64,000 bases of DNA, taken from NCBI RefSeq assembly GCF_014280075.1, contig NZ_CP047950.1, positions 1,612,001 to 1,676,000 on the forward strand, read 5' to 3'. Position numbers and translations under genes: made by a program. The notes beneath the pieces were generated by a model. That model searched no databases. It had not been told where the DNA came from and worked only from the letters and a program-made list of their open reading frames with translations. How positions within the stretch are numbered: the first letter of the stretch is position 1; every line of letters starts with the position of its first letter. Source of the DNA: Synechococcus sp. A15-62 (lineage in GTDB: Bacteria > Cyanobacteriota > Cyanobacteriia > PCC-6307 > Cyanobiaceae). This document shows positions 1 through 7,421 of this stretch, piece after piece.

Positions 1-151
1 CGGTGAGGTTGTTGCGATCGCTGAACTCAGGGTGCTGATACACCTGGGCATCGAACTGCTCCAGCTGCTGCTGCATGGCTGCGGCCGTGGCGGCATCCGG
101 CTCAAGGTCCACCTGCAAAACGGGGGTGGGAAAGAGCCAGTGCAGCGCCAT
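1..151 (-). CDS. Putative 2OG-Fe(II) oxygenase, N-terminal fragment (cut by window edge)
   Basis: Only the first 50 codons are present; the gene runs off the left edge. The ATG at 151 lies 8 bases beyond the folD stop. The start reads MALHWLFPTPVLQVDL, and a WLFPTP-like opening is typical of the short TIGR02466-type putative 2-oxoglutarate/Fe(II) oxygenases. The iron-binding His/Asp residues would lie outside the window, so the assignment rests on the N-terminus alone. Same strand and close spacing suggest co-transcription downstream of folD. Confidence 0.5.
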   Translation of the reverse strand, partial: MALHWLFPTPVLQVDLEPDAATAAAMQQQLEQFDAQVYQHPEFSDRNNLT

Positions 152-159
152 GGAACCGA

Positions 160-1041
160 TCAGGGCACGAGATCGTCCAAATCATGGTCAAGGTTGTGGC
201 GTCTGCACCAAGCCACAACGGTGTTCACCAGAAGCAGCGTCACCGTCATCGGTCCCACACCGCCAGGGACAGGCGAAAGCGCAGCCGCGATCGACTCGAC
301 CTCAGACGCACGAACATCCCCGCACAATCCGCCTTCCGGCTTGCGGTGGATGCCCACATCCACCACCGCCGCCCCCGGCCGCACGTGCTCGGCCCCGATG
401 AACTCAGGACGGCCGGCTGCCACCACGAGGATGTCGGCCTCCCGGGTGTGGGCCGCCAGATCGGCCGTGCGGGAATGGGCGATGGTGACGGTGGCATTGG
501 CCGCCTGAAGCATCAAGGCCATCGGCTGCCCCACAAGGATGCTGCGGCCGATCACCACAGCGCGCTTGCCCGCTGGATCAATGCCATTGCTGCGCAGCAT
601 CGCCATCACCCCGGCGGGAGTGCAGCTGCGCGGGCCCGGCTCCCCCTTGAGCAGCCGTCCGAGGTTGAGGGTGTGCAGACCGTCGGCATCCTTTTCAGGA
701 TCAATGGCCATCAGCAGCGGACCCTCATCAAGGCCGGCCGGGAGGGGCAGCTGCAGGAGGATCCCATCCACCTCAGGGTTGGCATTCAGCCGTTCAATCG
801 TCTGCAGCACCTGCGCTGGAGGCGTTTCGCCGGGGAGGTGATCGCCAAAGCTGGCCACCCCGATCCGAGCACAGGCCTTTTCCTTGTTGGCGACGTAAAC
901 GGCGCTGGCGGGATCATCACCAACCCGCAGCACCGCTAAGCCCGGCGGTCGCCCCGCCTCGGCCAGACGCCGTTCGATCAGGGTTTGAAGACGATGCTCC
1001 ACTTCCCTTGCCAGCACCTTGCCGTCCAAACGCAGGGCCAT
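160..1041 (-). CDS. folD: Bifunctional methylenetetrahydrofolate dehydrogenase / methenyltetrahydrofolate cyclohydrolase FolD
   Basis: Cytoplasmic one-carbon enzyme interconverting 5,10-methylene-, methenyl- and 10-formyl-tetrahydrofolate with NADP. The 293-residue product has the YxxxK catalytic pair (Tyr49, Lys53), a QLPLP motif near residue 97, the Rossmann segment [12 protein letters not shown], and the C-terminal signature PGGVGPMT. The ATG at 1041 (MALRLDGK) is preferred over an upstream in-frame start that adds nine residues, since FolD proteins normally begin close to a LDGK-type segment. Length is normal for the family. A possible oxygenase gene follows on the same strand. Confidence 0.96.
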   Translation of the reverse strand: MALRLDGKVLAREVEHRLQTLIERRLAEAGRPPGLAVLRVGDDPASAVYVANKEKACARIGVASFGDHLPGETPPAQVLQTIERLNANPEVDGILLQLPLPAGLDEGPLLMAIDPEKDADGLHTLNLGRLLKGEPGPRSCTPAGVMAMLRSNGIDPAGKRAVVIGRSILVGQPMALMLQAANATVTIAHSRTADLAAHTREADILVVAAGRPEFIGAEHVRPGAAVVDVGIHRKPEGGLCGDVRASEVESIAAALSPVPGGVGPMTVTLLLVNTVVAWCRRHNLDHDLDDLVP

Positions 1042-1111
1042 GGCATTCCCATGCACTCCGTCCAGCATGCCCTCTGGAGAGAGCTAGCGTTAAGCCGCTA
1101 CAGGGTCCTTT

Positions 1112-3202
1112 TTGGTTCGCGTTCCTCGGCTGAGCAGCCTTTGGCGGAACTGGGTGCGGCTCGAAGGCCCAGGGGGACGACTGCTGCGCTGGACGCGACT
1201 TCAAACCCTCGTTGTTCTGCTGCTCTGCCTTTGCGTGGCCGCAGCCTCAAGCCTTCCCTGGCTTATCAAACCGAAACTTCAACCTGGATCGCTGGCCCCG
1301 TTTGAAGCCATCGCTCCAAAGGATGCCCTGGTTCAGGACAGCACGGCCCTCGAGCAGCAACGGGCCTCGCTGGTGGCGCGGTCGGTGGTGCAGGTCATTG
1401 ATCAGGAGCAGACCCAGGCACTCAAACAACGGCTCGAGCAACAACTGCTGCAGCTGCAGGAGGTCACCAACACCGGATCCGGAGACCGGATCGGGCCGGT
1501 GAACCTCTCTGATCAAGAGAAAAAGTGGCTGGAACGACGCAGCGAAGGGGAGCATCTGGCCTGGGATGAGGCGGTGCGCAGCACCGCTGATCGCATGCTC
1601 AGCCAAGGGCTGGTGAGCAACCTGGCCATTGAGCAATTGCGCCAGGCCTCCGACCAGCAACTGAAGGCGGTTGCCCTGGAGCCAGCTGCGGCGCGCTCCC
1701 TGGCCGGCAAGGTGCTCACCAGTGCCCTGCGCGGCAGCAGCAACCTGCGCACCGACCCGAACTTGAGCAAACAGCTGATCGAGGAACAGCTGACCAAACA
1801 GGCCATCCCCACCATCGAGGTGCGCAAGGGGGATCTGATCACCCGCAAGGGCGAGACGATCAGCCCGCAGGCCTACGACGTTCTGGATTATTTCGGCCGC
1901 GTGCGCCGCGAACCCCAACCCTTGATCTGGTTCCAACGGTTCATTGAAGCCGCTGCAGCCTGCGCCGTGATGCTGCTGGTGATGCGGCGCGAACGTCCTG
2001 GACTGGAGGTGCGCCACGCCCTGCTGGCGGTGGGCCTGCTGCTGCTGGTGCAGGGAGCCAAGCTCTGGTTCAAGGGATCCGTGAGCCCTCTGGCCGTGCT
2101 GGTGGCGCCCACGCTGGTGCTGGCGGAAGGCCTCGGCACCGGCTGCGGGTTGGTCTGGATGGGGGTGGCCGCTCTGCTCTGGCCAGAACCCGTTCAGGGG
2201 TTGGGGGATGGTCGTCTGATTGTGGCGGCAACGGTGGCCGCCGCTGGGGCCTTGATCGCTGGCCGTCAGCGCAGCCGCGGCCAGCTGCTGCAACTGACGG
2301 TGCTGCTGCCGATCGGCGCCTTCGTTGGGCAGTGGCTGCTGCTGCAGCTGCAACCCTTCACCGGCCTGCGGCTCTGGGGAAATCTGAATCCAAGCCTGGA
2401 TGAACTGGCCACCGATTCCTTTGTGCTCGGTGTTCTGCTGATGTTCAGCCTGCTGCTGATCCCGATGCTGGAGGGCTCCTTTGGCCTGCTCACCCGGGCG
2501 CGGCTGCTGGAGCTGGCGGATCAGGAACGCCCCCTGCTGCGCCGGCTCTCCTGCGAAGCCCCGGGAACCTTTGAACACACCCTGATGATCTGCGGCCTGG
2601 CGGAGGAAGGGGCGCGGGCGATTGGTGCGGATGTGGATCTGATCCGAACCGGCTCGCTATATCACGACGTGGGCAAACTGCATGCCCCTGACTGGTTCAT
2701 CGAAAACCAGAAGGACGGCCCCAATCCCCACGACGCACTGGATGATCCCCAGGCGAGTGCAGCGGTGCTTCAAGCCCATGTGGATGAGGGGCTGAAGCTG
2801 GCGCGGCGCCACCGCCTGCCCCGGCCCATCGCCGATTTCATTCCTGAACACCAGGGCACCTTGAAAATGGGTTACTTCCTGCACAAGGCCCAGGAGCGCG
2901 GCGGGGTGGTTGAGGAGCGCCGCTTCCGTTACAGGGGCCCGGAACCTCGCTCCAAAGAAACGGCGATCCTGATGCTGGCCGACGGCTGTGAGGCGGCGCT
3001 TCGATCCCTCCCCCCCGACACCTCCGATGCCCAGGCGGTGGACACGGTGCGGCGGATTGTGGAAGCGCGGCAGCGGGATGGACAACTGCGCAAAAGCAGC
3101 CTCAACCGCAGTGAGGTGGAACTGGTGATTCGTGCCTTCGTGCAGGTGTGGCGGCGGATGCGCCACCGCCGAATCCCTTATCCGATCCCAGCCCGACGCT
3201 GA
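1112..3202 (+). CDS. 7TM-HD family membrane phosphohydrolase (PgpH/YqfF-like)
   Basis: A 696-residue membrane protein. An N-terminal hydrophobic segment (about 25-45) precedes a large Glu/Gln-rich extracytoplasmic region of the 7TMR-HDED type (to about 270). A block of several membrane helices follows (about 275-460), then a cytoplasmic HD domain with FEHTLM near 487 and the metal-binding HDVGKLHAP near 518. Family members such as Listeria PgpH hydrolyse cyclic di-AMP; that activity here is inference. The frame opens with TTG at 1112; an in-frame GTG at 1154 is an alternative. It is divergent from folD. Confidence 0.88.
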   Translation: MVRVPRLSSLWRNWVRLEGPGGRLLRWTRLQTLVVLLLCLCVAAASSLPWLIKPKLQPGSLAPFEAIAPKDALVQDSTALEQQRASLVARSVVQVIDQEQTQALKQRLEQQLLQLQEVTNTGSGDRIGPVNLSDQEKKWLERRSEGEHLAWDEAVRSTADRMLSQGLVSNLAIEQLRQASDQQLKAVALEPAAARSLAGKVLTSALRGSSNLRTDPNLSKQLIEEQLTKQAIPTIEVRKGDLITRKGETISPQAYDVLDYFGRVRREPQPLIWFQRFIEAAAACAVMLLVMRRERPGLEVRHALLAVGLLLLVQGAKLWFKGSVSPLAVLVAPTLVLAEGLGTGCGLVWMGVAALLWPEPVQGLGDGRLIVAATVAAAGALIAGRQRSRGQLLQLTVLLPIGAFVGQWLLLQLQPFTGLRLWGNLNPSLDELATDSFVLGVLLMFSLLLIPMLEGSFGLLTRARLLELADQERPLLRRLSCEAPGTFEHTLMICGLAEEGARAIGADVDLIRTGSLYHDVGKLHAPDWFIENQKDGPNPHDALDDPQASAAVLQAHVDEGLKLARRHRLPRPIADFIPEHQGTLKMGYFLHKAQERGGVVEERRFRYRGPEPRSKETAILMLADGCEAALRSLPPDTSDAQAVDTVRRIVEARQRDGQLRKSSLNRSEVELVIRAFVQVWRRMRHRRIPYPIPARR

Positions 3203-3211
3203 CCGCAACAT

Positions 3212-3490
3212 TCATCGGCGTTCCACGATTTTGCGCTGCAGCACGATGGCCGCAGGCATCAAGGTGATCAGATTGGCTGCCAGCACAGGGCCGTCGTTCA
3301 CCAGCAGGCCATACAACGACCACAGCGCCACACCACTGGTGAACAAGGCATACATGCCCAGGGAAATCGCCTTGGTGTCACCACTGCGCAGCGTCTTCAC
3401 CGCCTGCGGGAAAAAGCTGGCCGTCGTGAGGCCAGCGGCCAGGTAGCCAACCAGTTCAGCACTCGGTAGCAAACGGAACCTCCTGCGCAA
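3212..3490 (-). CDS. SemiSWEET / PQ-loop family small membrane transporter
   Basis: A 92-residue protein with three predicted membrane helices and a PQ motif at residues 28-29 (FFPQAVKTLRSGDTKAIS), the hallmark of bacterial SemiSWEET half-transporters, which work as dimers and move sugars. Substrate cannot be read from sequence. The ATG at 3490 lies inside the end of the upstream pseudouridine synthase gene (35-base overlap), so a slightly later start is possible; the first membrane helix begins near residue 11. It is convergent with the HD phosphohydrolase gene, only 9 bases away. Confidence 0.85.
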   Translation of the reverse strand: MRRRFRLLPSAELVGYLAAGLTTASFFPQAVKTLRSGDTKAISLGMYALFTSGVALWSLYGLLVNDGPVLAANLITLMPAAIVLQRKIVERR

Positions 3491-4073
3491 TCAGACGAAC
3501 GCGTTGCTGGGTGAAGGGATGGCAAAAGCTCAGGGCCTGGGCATGCAGATGCAAGCGGCAGGATCGGCCGGCATCTCCGTAGATGGGATCGCCCACGATG
3601 GGGTGGCCCAATTCAGCCAGATGGGCCCGCAGCTGATGGGAGCGGCCCGTGAGCGGACGCAACCAGAGCCGCGTGCTGCGGGCACCAACGGTGCGGACCC
3701 TCCAGATCGTCTGGGCCAGACGTCCTTCGGGGTGGCTGCCGTAGCGCGGCGGTTGGCGCGACAGGCGCGCCAGGGGACTGGCGATGCAACCGCAGCCGTG
3801 GAGCTCCCCCTCCACATCTGCCTGGTAGAGCTTGTTGATCCGACGTTCAGCAAACAGGGCACTGAGCCGACGCAGAGCATCAGCACCGCGGGCCAGCAGC
3901 AGCACCCCTGAGGTGTCGCGGTCCAGGCGGTGAACCAGACGCAGGCGTTGATCCTGGCGCTGCAAGCGGGTGATCACGGAATCGCTTTGCTCGGGCCCCA
4001 GGCCCGGTTGGCTCAGCAGGCCGGCAGGCTTGTCGACCGCCATCAGCCACGGGTCCTGGATCAGCAGCTTCAA
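3456..4073 (-). CDS. RluA-family pseudouridine synthase
   Basis: Converts uridine to pseudouridine in rRNA or tRNA. The 205-residue product has the family signature HRLDRDTSG with the catalytic aspartate at residue 51, and later GRSHQLRAHLAELGHPIVGD, typical of RluA/TruC-like enzymes. There is no N-terminal S4 domain, so it is a short stand-alone catalytic form. Its ATG overlaps the stop of the upstream HExxH gene by 4 bases (ATGA), indicating translational coupling. The exact target base cannot be assigned. Confidence 0.9.
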   Translation of the reverse strand: MKLLIQDPWLMAVDKPAGLLSQPGLGPEQSDSVITRLQRQDQRLRLVHRLDRDTSGVLLLARGADALRRLSALFAERRINKLYQADVEGELHGCGCIASPLARLSRQPPRYGSHPEGRLAQTIWRVRTVGARSTRLWLRPLTGRSHQLRAHLAELGHPIVGDPIYGDAGRSCRLHLHAQALSFCHPFTQQRVRLIAQEVPFATEC

Positions 4074-4558
4074 GGGGAGAGCCGCTTGGCGCAGTGTTTT
4101 TCAAACAAGGCCACCACCTGCTCCGCTGGCAGGGCCTGAATCAGCCGGGCTTCAGCCTCAACGTGATGCTGACTCGAGTGATACAGCTGCAACTCGTGAA
4201 AAGGATTGGGGTCCTGCTGGCGGGCCACCTCCACCTCACTGCTGAGCAAGGCCGCCGGCATCAGGTTGCCGCCATGGCACGACTGCATCACATGGGCTGA
4301 TTCATGGGCCAGCACCACCCAAACCACGGCTGGATCGTCGGGCAGGTTGTTGCCGCACATCAACAGGGCCTGCTTGCCCTCATGGAAGGCCCCCAGCAAG
4401 CCCAAGGGGCAATCGGGTGCCACCAGGGCCTTCACGCCCGCCCGCTGCAGCAGCCGCAGGTAACTGGCGATGCGATCCCATGTGGATGCTTGAACAGCAC
4501 TGCCCGTCAGCTGCAACACCAGCAGAGCCAACAGCGCAGCCCTGAAACCGCGACCCAT
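4070..4558 (-). CDS. Secreted protein with HExxH zinc-protease-like motif, function unknown
   Basis: A 162-residue protein starting at MGRGFR, with a basic start and hydrophobic core that look like a Sec signal peptide cleaved near residue 24 (after AVQA). The mature part contains HESAH at residues 85-89, matching the zinc-metallopeptidase HExxH signature, and Cys at about 50, 68, 94 and near the C-terminus that could form disulfides outside the cytoplasm. No complete peptidase family is recognised and the third zinc ligand is not obvious. A start five codons upstream is possible. It is coupled to the RluA-type gene by an ATGA overlap. Confidence 0.7.
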   Translation of the reverse strand: MGRGFRAALLALLVLQLTGSAVQASTWDRIASYLRLLQRAGVKALVAPDCPLGLLGAFHEGKQALLMCGNNLPDDPAVVWVVLAHESAHVMQSCHGGNLMPAALLSSEVEVARQQDPNPFHELQLYHSSQHHVEAEARLIQALPAEQVVALFEKHCAKRLSP

Positions 4559-4639
4559 CAAGCCAGGGACCACACAACAATCTCATTGGTCTCAAGATCG
4601 GCTCAAGTCGTCTCGAAACCACCGAAGTTCTTCAGATTT

Positions 4640-4942
4640 TCAGTCGCCAAGACGCTGTTCCACTGCGGCGACCTTCTCAGCGAACGACTGCTGCCGGTCG
4701 GTGCGGGTGTTGAGCTTGAGCGTTGTGTAGAGACGCGGGGCCCCCATGCCGTGCAACTTGGCATGACAAGCGCGCACACAGTCCATGACCTCGTCCCACG
4801 GGCCTTCGATCGCCGTGCCATTGGGCCCCAGCTGATGGGTCAGGCCCGTGGCAGCGATCACCCGCTCACAGGCGGCGATGTAGGGCGAAAGGCTGACACC
4901 CACACCGATCGGCACCATGCAGAGATCAATGCTGACCCACAT
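4640..4942 (-). CDS. MTH1187/YkoF-type thiamine-binding family protein (DUF77)
   Basis: A 100-residue protein starting MWVSIDLCMVPIGVG, the opening typical of the MTH1187/DUF77 family, small ferredoxin-fold proteins; some relatives bind thiamine. The middle segment with LGPNGTAIEG and the DEVMDCVRACHAKL helix also fit. The ATG at 4942 shares bases with the stop of the upstream unknown gene (ATGA), which fixes the start better than a longer frame to 5002. The physiological role in cyanobacteria is not known. Confidence 0.8.
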   Translation of the reverse strand: MWVSIDLCMVPIGVGVSLSPYIAACERVIAATGLTHQLGPNGTAIEGPWDEVMDCVRACHAKLHGMGAPRLYTTLKLNTRTDRQQSFAEKVAAVEQRLGD

Positions 4943-5190
4943 CAGCCCGCCATCGCACTGGATCGGCTCAAGCAACTGACGGGGTAGTCGATCGTGCGCC
5001 AACTGCCGCTGTCAGTTCGCACTTCAACCGCAATGCCCTGCTGACCCATGGAACAGCGGGACCCTTGTCCCGTGCACCAATCACTGGCATCAGCGAGGGC
5101 CAGTTCCAACGTGTCGTAAGGAGCGTCGAGCACCGGATGCGGCTGACCGTCGAGGCCAACCAACCGGTAGCGGGAGCGATGCTTGGCCAT
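4942..5190 (-). CDS. Conserved-looking hypothetical protein, 82 aa
   Basis: Small soluble protein starting MAKHRSRYRLVGLDGQPHP. Its sequence alternates short predicted strands with an acidic helix and has two Cys. No known domain is recognised. Translational coupling by ATGA overlap with the downstream MTH1187-type gene supports that it is real. It is divergent from the unknown gene at 5281, leaving about 90 bases for promoters. Confidence 0.65.
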   Translation of the reverse strand: MAKHRSRYRLVGLDGQPHPVLDAPYDTLELALADASDWCTGQGSRCSMGQQGIAVEVRTDSGSWRTIDYPVSCLSRSSAMAG

Positions 5191-5280
5191 CGCAGTCCAA
5201 TCCCGGAAGTGTCACCATCTTCCCATGGTCATGGCCCGGCAGCATTCACACACTGGAATTCGAAACGTGGCGGAACGGGC

Positions 5281-5727
5281 ATGAGTGAACAGCTGCAGCA
5301 GGCCTACAACGCCTTGATGGTGAAGGCTCCGGGTGCAGCGTTTCAAAAAGCACGGGCCCTGTATCTCAACAAATATCCACTTCCACAAGCCGATGGCAGT
5401 GCTCCGCTGCGGCTCTACGTCTGCGATGAGCAGCTGGAGGAATCGATTCAGCCCGCCAACGACGGCGATCCGAATCACCGCCTGGCGATTCTCCGCTCAC
5501 GGCCGGGGCAGTTGGCCGTGGTTCACTGGCAGCACCCCGATGCGCCGGAACCGGAGCAACTGCGCCGCTACCTGCAGGACACCTGGTCGCTCAACCCGGA
5601 CGAGCTGGAGATCGAGGTCCTCAGCACCCCCTGGTTCCGCGAGGGCGGGCATCAAAGCCGCTTTGCCGCACCCACGGGGTTGGGCTGGCAACAACAAACC
5701 CTATTAACGCTCAAGGAAGAAAAGTAA
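5281..5727 (+). CDS. Hypothetical protein, 148 aa
   Basis: ATG at 5281 gives MSEQLQQAYNALMVKAPGAA. A longer open frame back to 5065 runs through the divergent gene and is unlikely to be coding there. The product is soluble, mixed alpha/beta, without a recognisable domain; it contains a conserved-looking core around DEQLEESIQPANDG and LSTPWFREGGHQSRF. It is followed by a GC-rich hairpin at 5734-5752 that may end transcription. Function unknown. Confidence 0.7.
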   Translation: MSEQLQQAYNALMVKAPGAAFQKARALYLNKYPLPQADGSAPLRLYVCDEQLEESIQPANDGDPNHRLAILRSRPGQLAVVHWQHPDAPEPEQLRRYLQDTWSLNPDELEIEVLSTPWFREGGHQSRFAAPTGLGWQQQTLLTLKEEK

Positions 5728-5733
5728 AAGGAA

Positions 5734-5752
5734 CTCCGCAGAACGCGCGGAG
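5734..5752 (+). terminator. Possible terminator hairpin
   Basis: CTCCGC and GCGGAG form a perfect 6-bp stem around a 7-base loop, 7 bases after the stop of the preceding gene. There is no T run, so a Rho-independent role is only tentative. Confidence 0.35.
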
Positions 5753-5797
5753 GCGCCGAAACGCACCGCTAGCGATCAGTTAGAGCCCTCTCAGCCA

Positions 5798-6007
5798 ATG
5801 CTCACCAAGTACGCCGAACGCTACGTGCTGCGGTCCTGTTCAGCCGGCGGTTATCTCGGCGTCAATCCCGTGGATCAACGCATCGAGCGGCAATCTTCCC
5901 CTGACAGCGCCTGGATCTTTCACACCCATGACGGTGCTGTGAACCACGCCCGTTGGATCGGCGAGGTGCACGGGGAAACACCGGACGTGGTGAAGCTGGA
6001 TCAGTGA
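5798..6007 (+). CDS. Small hypothetical protein, 69 aa
   Basis: Starts MLTKYAERYVLRSCSAGGYLG and ends at 6007. It has no membrane segment or recognised domain; aromatic and glycine-rich parts (YLGVNPVD, WIFHTHDGAVNHARWIGEVHG) suggest a compact beta-rich fold. Codon composition matches its neighbours and it fits the gap between two other genes, supporting that it is real. Function unknown. Confidence 0.6.
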   Translation: MLTKYAERYVLRSCSAGGYLGVNPVDQRIERQSSPDSAWIFHTHDGAVNHARWIGEVHGETPDVVKLDQ

Positions 6008-6049
6008 CTGGATTTGTGAATTGATCTGTGAACTGAAAAGTGCTGGTGA

Positions 6050-6295
6050 TCAGCCGTGGATGAAATTGCGCAGGCGCCGTGATTCAGCGGCTTGATCCTG
6101 CTGAAGCTCAGCCGCCGTTCGCACGTGGTGTTCACGCTGCTGTGCCGCGAAGACATCCGCCTCACTCAGGGCAAAGCCATGCTCTGCAGCAAGGCCGAGA
6201 AACCGCTCAAGGTCCATGGGCTGCGCGAGGGCCTCGGCCAGATCAGGGTCGCTGTCGCGAAGCGTCAGAAACCGATCCAGATCCTCAAGAGACAT
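6050..6295 (-). CDS. Nif11-domain protein
   Basis: An 81-residue protein whose first 50 residues (MSLEDLDRFLTLRDSDPDL, then FLGLAAEHGFALSEADV) match the Nif11 pattern: short helices, an xDPxL segment, and a GFxLSxxD turn. In picocyanobacteria Nif11 domains occur in leader peptides of lanthipeptides and other RiPPs, and also in stand-alone proteins. This one lacks a visible double-glycine cleavage site and Cys-rich core; its tail is Gln/Arg/Glu-rich, so it looks stand-alone rather than a RiPP precursor. No modification enzyme is nearby. Confidence 0.75.
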   Translation of the reverse strand: MSLEDLDRFLTLRDSDPDLAEALAQPMDLERFLGLAAEHGFALSEADVFAAQQREHHVRTAAELQQDQAAESRRLRNFIHG

Positions 6296-6356
6296 CCCTG
6301 CATCACTTGTTGCGTGCCTCCATTCAAGTCAGCATCGGCCCAAGTGGGGAGGCTGC

Positions 6357-6590
6357 ATGCTGTTGAAACTGATCAGCTGCGGCAGCCTGGCCCTCGTAAG
6401 TGTTCTGGTGGTGACCCTGCTGCAGGGATTGCGGCAGCACAACCAACGCATCCACGCCCTGCAAGAACGGATCGATCAGCTGGAGGAACGCACGCCACCC
6501 CGGGCCCACAGCGACTTGCTCAGCCAACAGATGGGTGTGATGCAGGAACGCATGGATGCCTTCACGGCCATGCGCACCTCGACGGCTTAA
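6357..6590 (+). CDS. Small single-pass membrane protein with coiled coil
   Basis: A 77-residue product: one hydrophobic helix at about residues 5-24, followed by a heptad-like segment (LRQHNQRIHALQERIDQLEE) predicted to form a coiled coil. This resembles many small membrane-anchored coiled-coil proteins but identifies no family. ATG at 6357 is chosen because it places the membrane helix at the N-terminus. It is divergent from the Nif11 gene (61 bases between starts) and its end overlaps the end of the convergent ABC permease gene by 4 bases. Confidence 0.65.
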   Translation: MLLKLISCGSLALVSVLVVTLLQGLRQHNQRIHALQERIDQLEERTPPRAHSDLLSQQMGVMQERMDAFTAMRTSTA

Positions 6591-7411
6591 CCCTTCACCG
6601 CGTCCCCGCTGGCGTTGGGCAGGATGAAGCGCTGCAACAGCACGAACAAGACCAACACCGGCAGGATTGAGACCACCGAGCCTGCGGCAACAATCCGCCA
6701 ATCCAGCGAAAAGCTGCTGGAGAGCTGCTGGAGGCCCAGAGGCAAGGTGTAGAGGGATGGGTCGTCGAGGATCACCAGGGGCCAGAGGAAGTCACTCCAG
6801 GTGCCGATGAACACGAACATCGCCAGGGTGATGAGATCGGCTTTGGCGGCGGGGATCATCACGTTCCACCATTCCCCCAGGCGGCTGCAGCCATCGATCC
6901 GTGCCGCCTCCTCCAGCTCCTTGGGAACGCCAAGGAAGCTCTGGCGCAACAGGTAGAGACCAAAAGCGGTGGCCGCCTGCGGAATCACCAGGGCCAGCAG
7001 GGTATTGCGCAGGCCCAGCTGCACCATCAGCAGATACAGCGGGATCATCACCACCTGAAAGGGGATCAGGATCGTGGCCACCACCAGCCCCAGCACAAGG
7101 CCCCGGCCGGCGAAGCGCAGCCGGGCCAGGGGGTAGGCAGCCAGGGAACAGAACAGCAGGTTGGCGAGCACCGCCAGGCCACTCACCACGGTGCTGTTGA
7201 ACAGATACGTGGTGAGGGGATTGTCCTGAAACAGCCGCACGTAGGCATCGAAGCTCGGCTGGGCAGGCAGCAGAGCCGGTGGACTGCTGAAGATGTCTTC
7301 CGCCGGACCCTTGAGCGAGGTGCTCACCAACCAGAGCAACGGCGTTAGCACCAGCAGCGCCAGAAGAATCAGCAGGACCAGCTGAACAGCCCGGGCGGTG
7401 GAGGTGCGCAT
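6587..7411 (-). CDS. Carbohydrate ABC transporter inner-membrane permease (MalG type)
   Basis: A 274-residue permease with about six membrane helices. The cytoplasmic coupling loop EEAARIDGCSRLGEWWNVMIP matches the EAA motif of binding-protein-dependent sugar permeases of the MalG/UgpE/GgtD branch. In marine Synechococcus such a gene could belong to a glucosylglycerol (Ggt) system, but no binding protein, ATPase or partner permease is next to it, so substrate is open. ATG at 7411 (MRTSTARAVQ) places the first helix correctly. It follows leuA by 10 bases on the same strand. Confidence 0.88.
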   Translation of the reverse strand: MRTSTARAVQLVLLILLALLVLTPLLWLVSTSLKGPAEDIFSSPPALLPAQPSFDAYVRLFQDNPLTTYLFNSTVVSGLAVLANLLFCSLAAYPLARLRFAGRGLVLGLVVATILIPFQVVMIPLYLLMVQLGLRNTLLALVIPQAATAFGLYLLRQSFLGVPKELEEAARIDGCSRLGEWWNVMIPAAKADLITLAMFVFIGTWSDFLWPLVILDDPSLYTLPLGLQQLSSSFSLDWRIVAAGSVVSILPVLVLFVLLQRFILPNASGDAVKG

Positions 7412-7421
7412 GGCGTCGGCT

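Noticed and set aside
15..22. HIP1-like octamer GCGATCGC
   Set aside because: An isolated copy inside coding sequence; GCGATCGC is not enriched enough here to be informative.
1247..2578. 443-codon minus-strand frame within the HD phosphohydrolase gene
   Set aside because: Gln/His-rich translation with no domain; mirrors Leu/Leu codons of the membrane protein.
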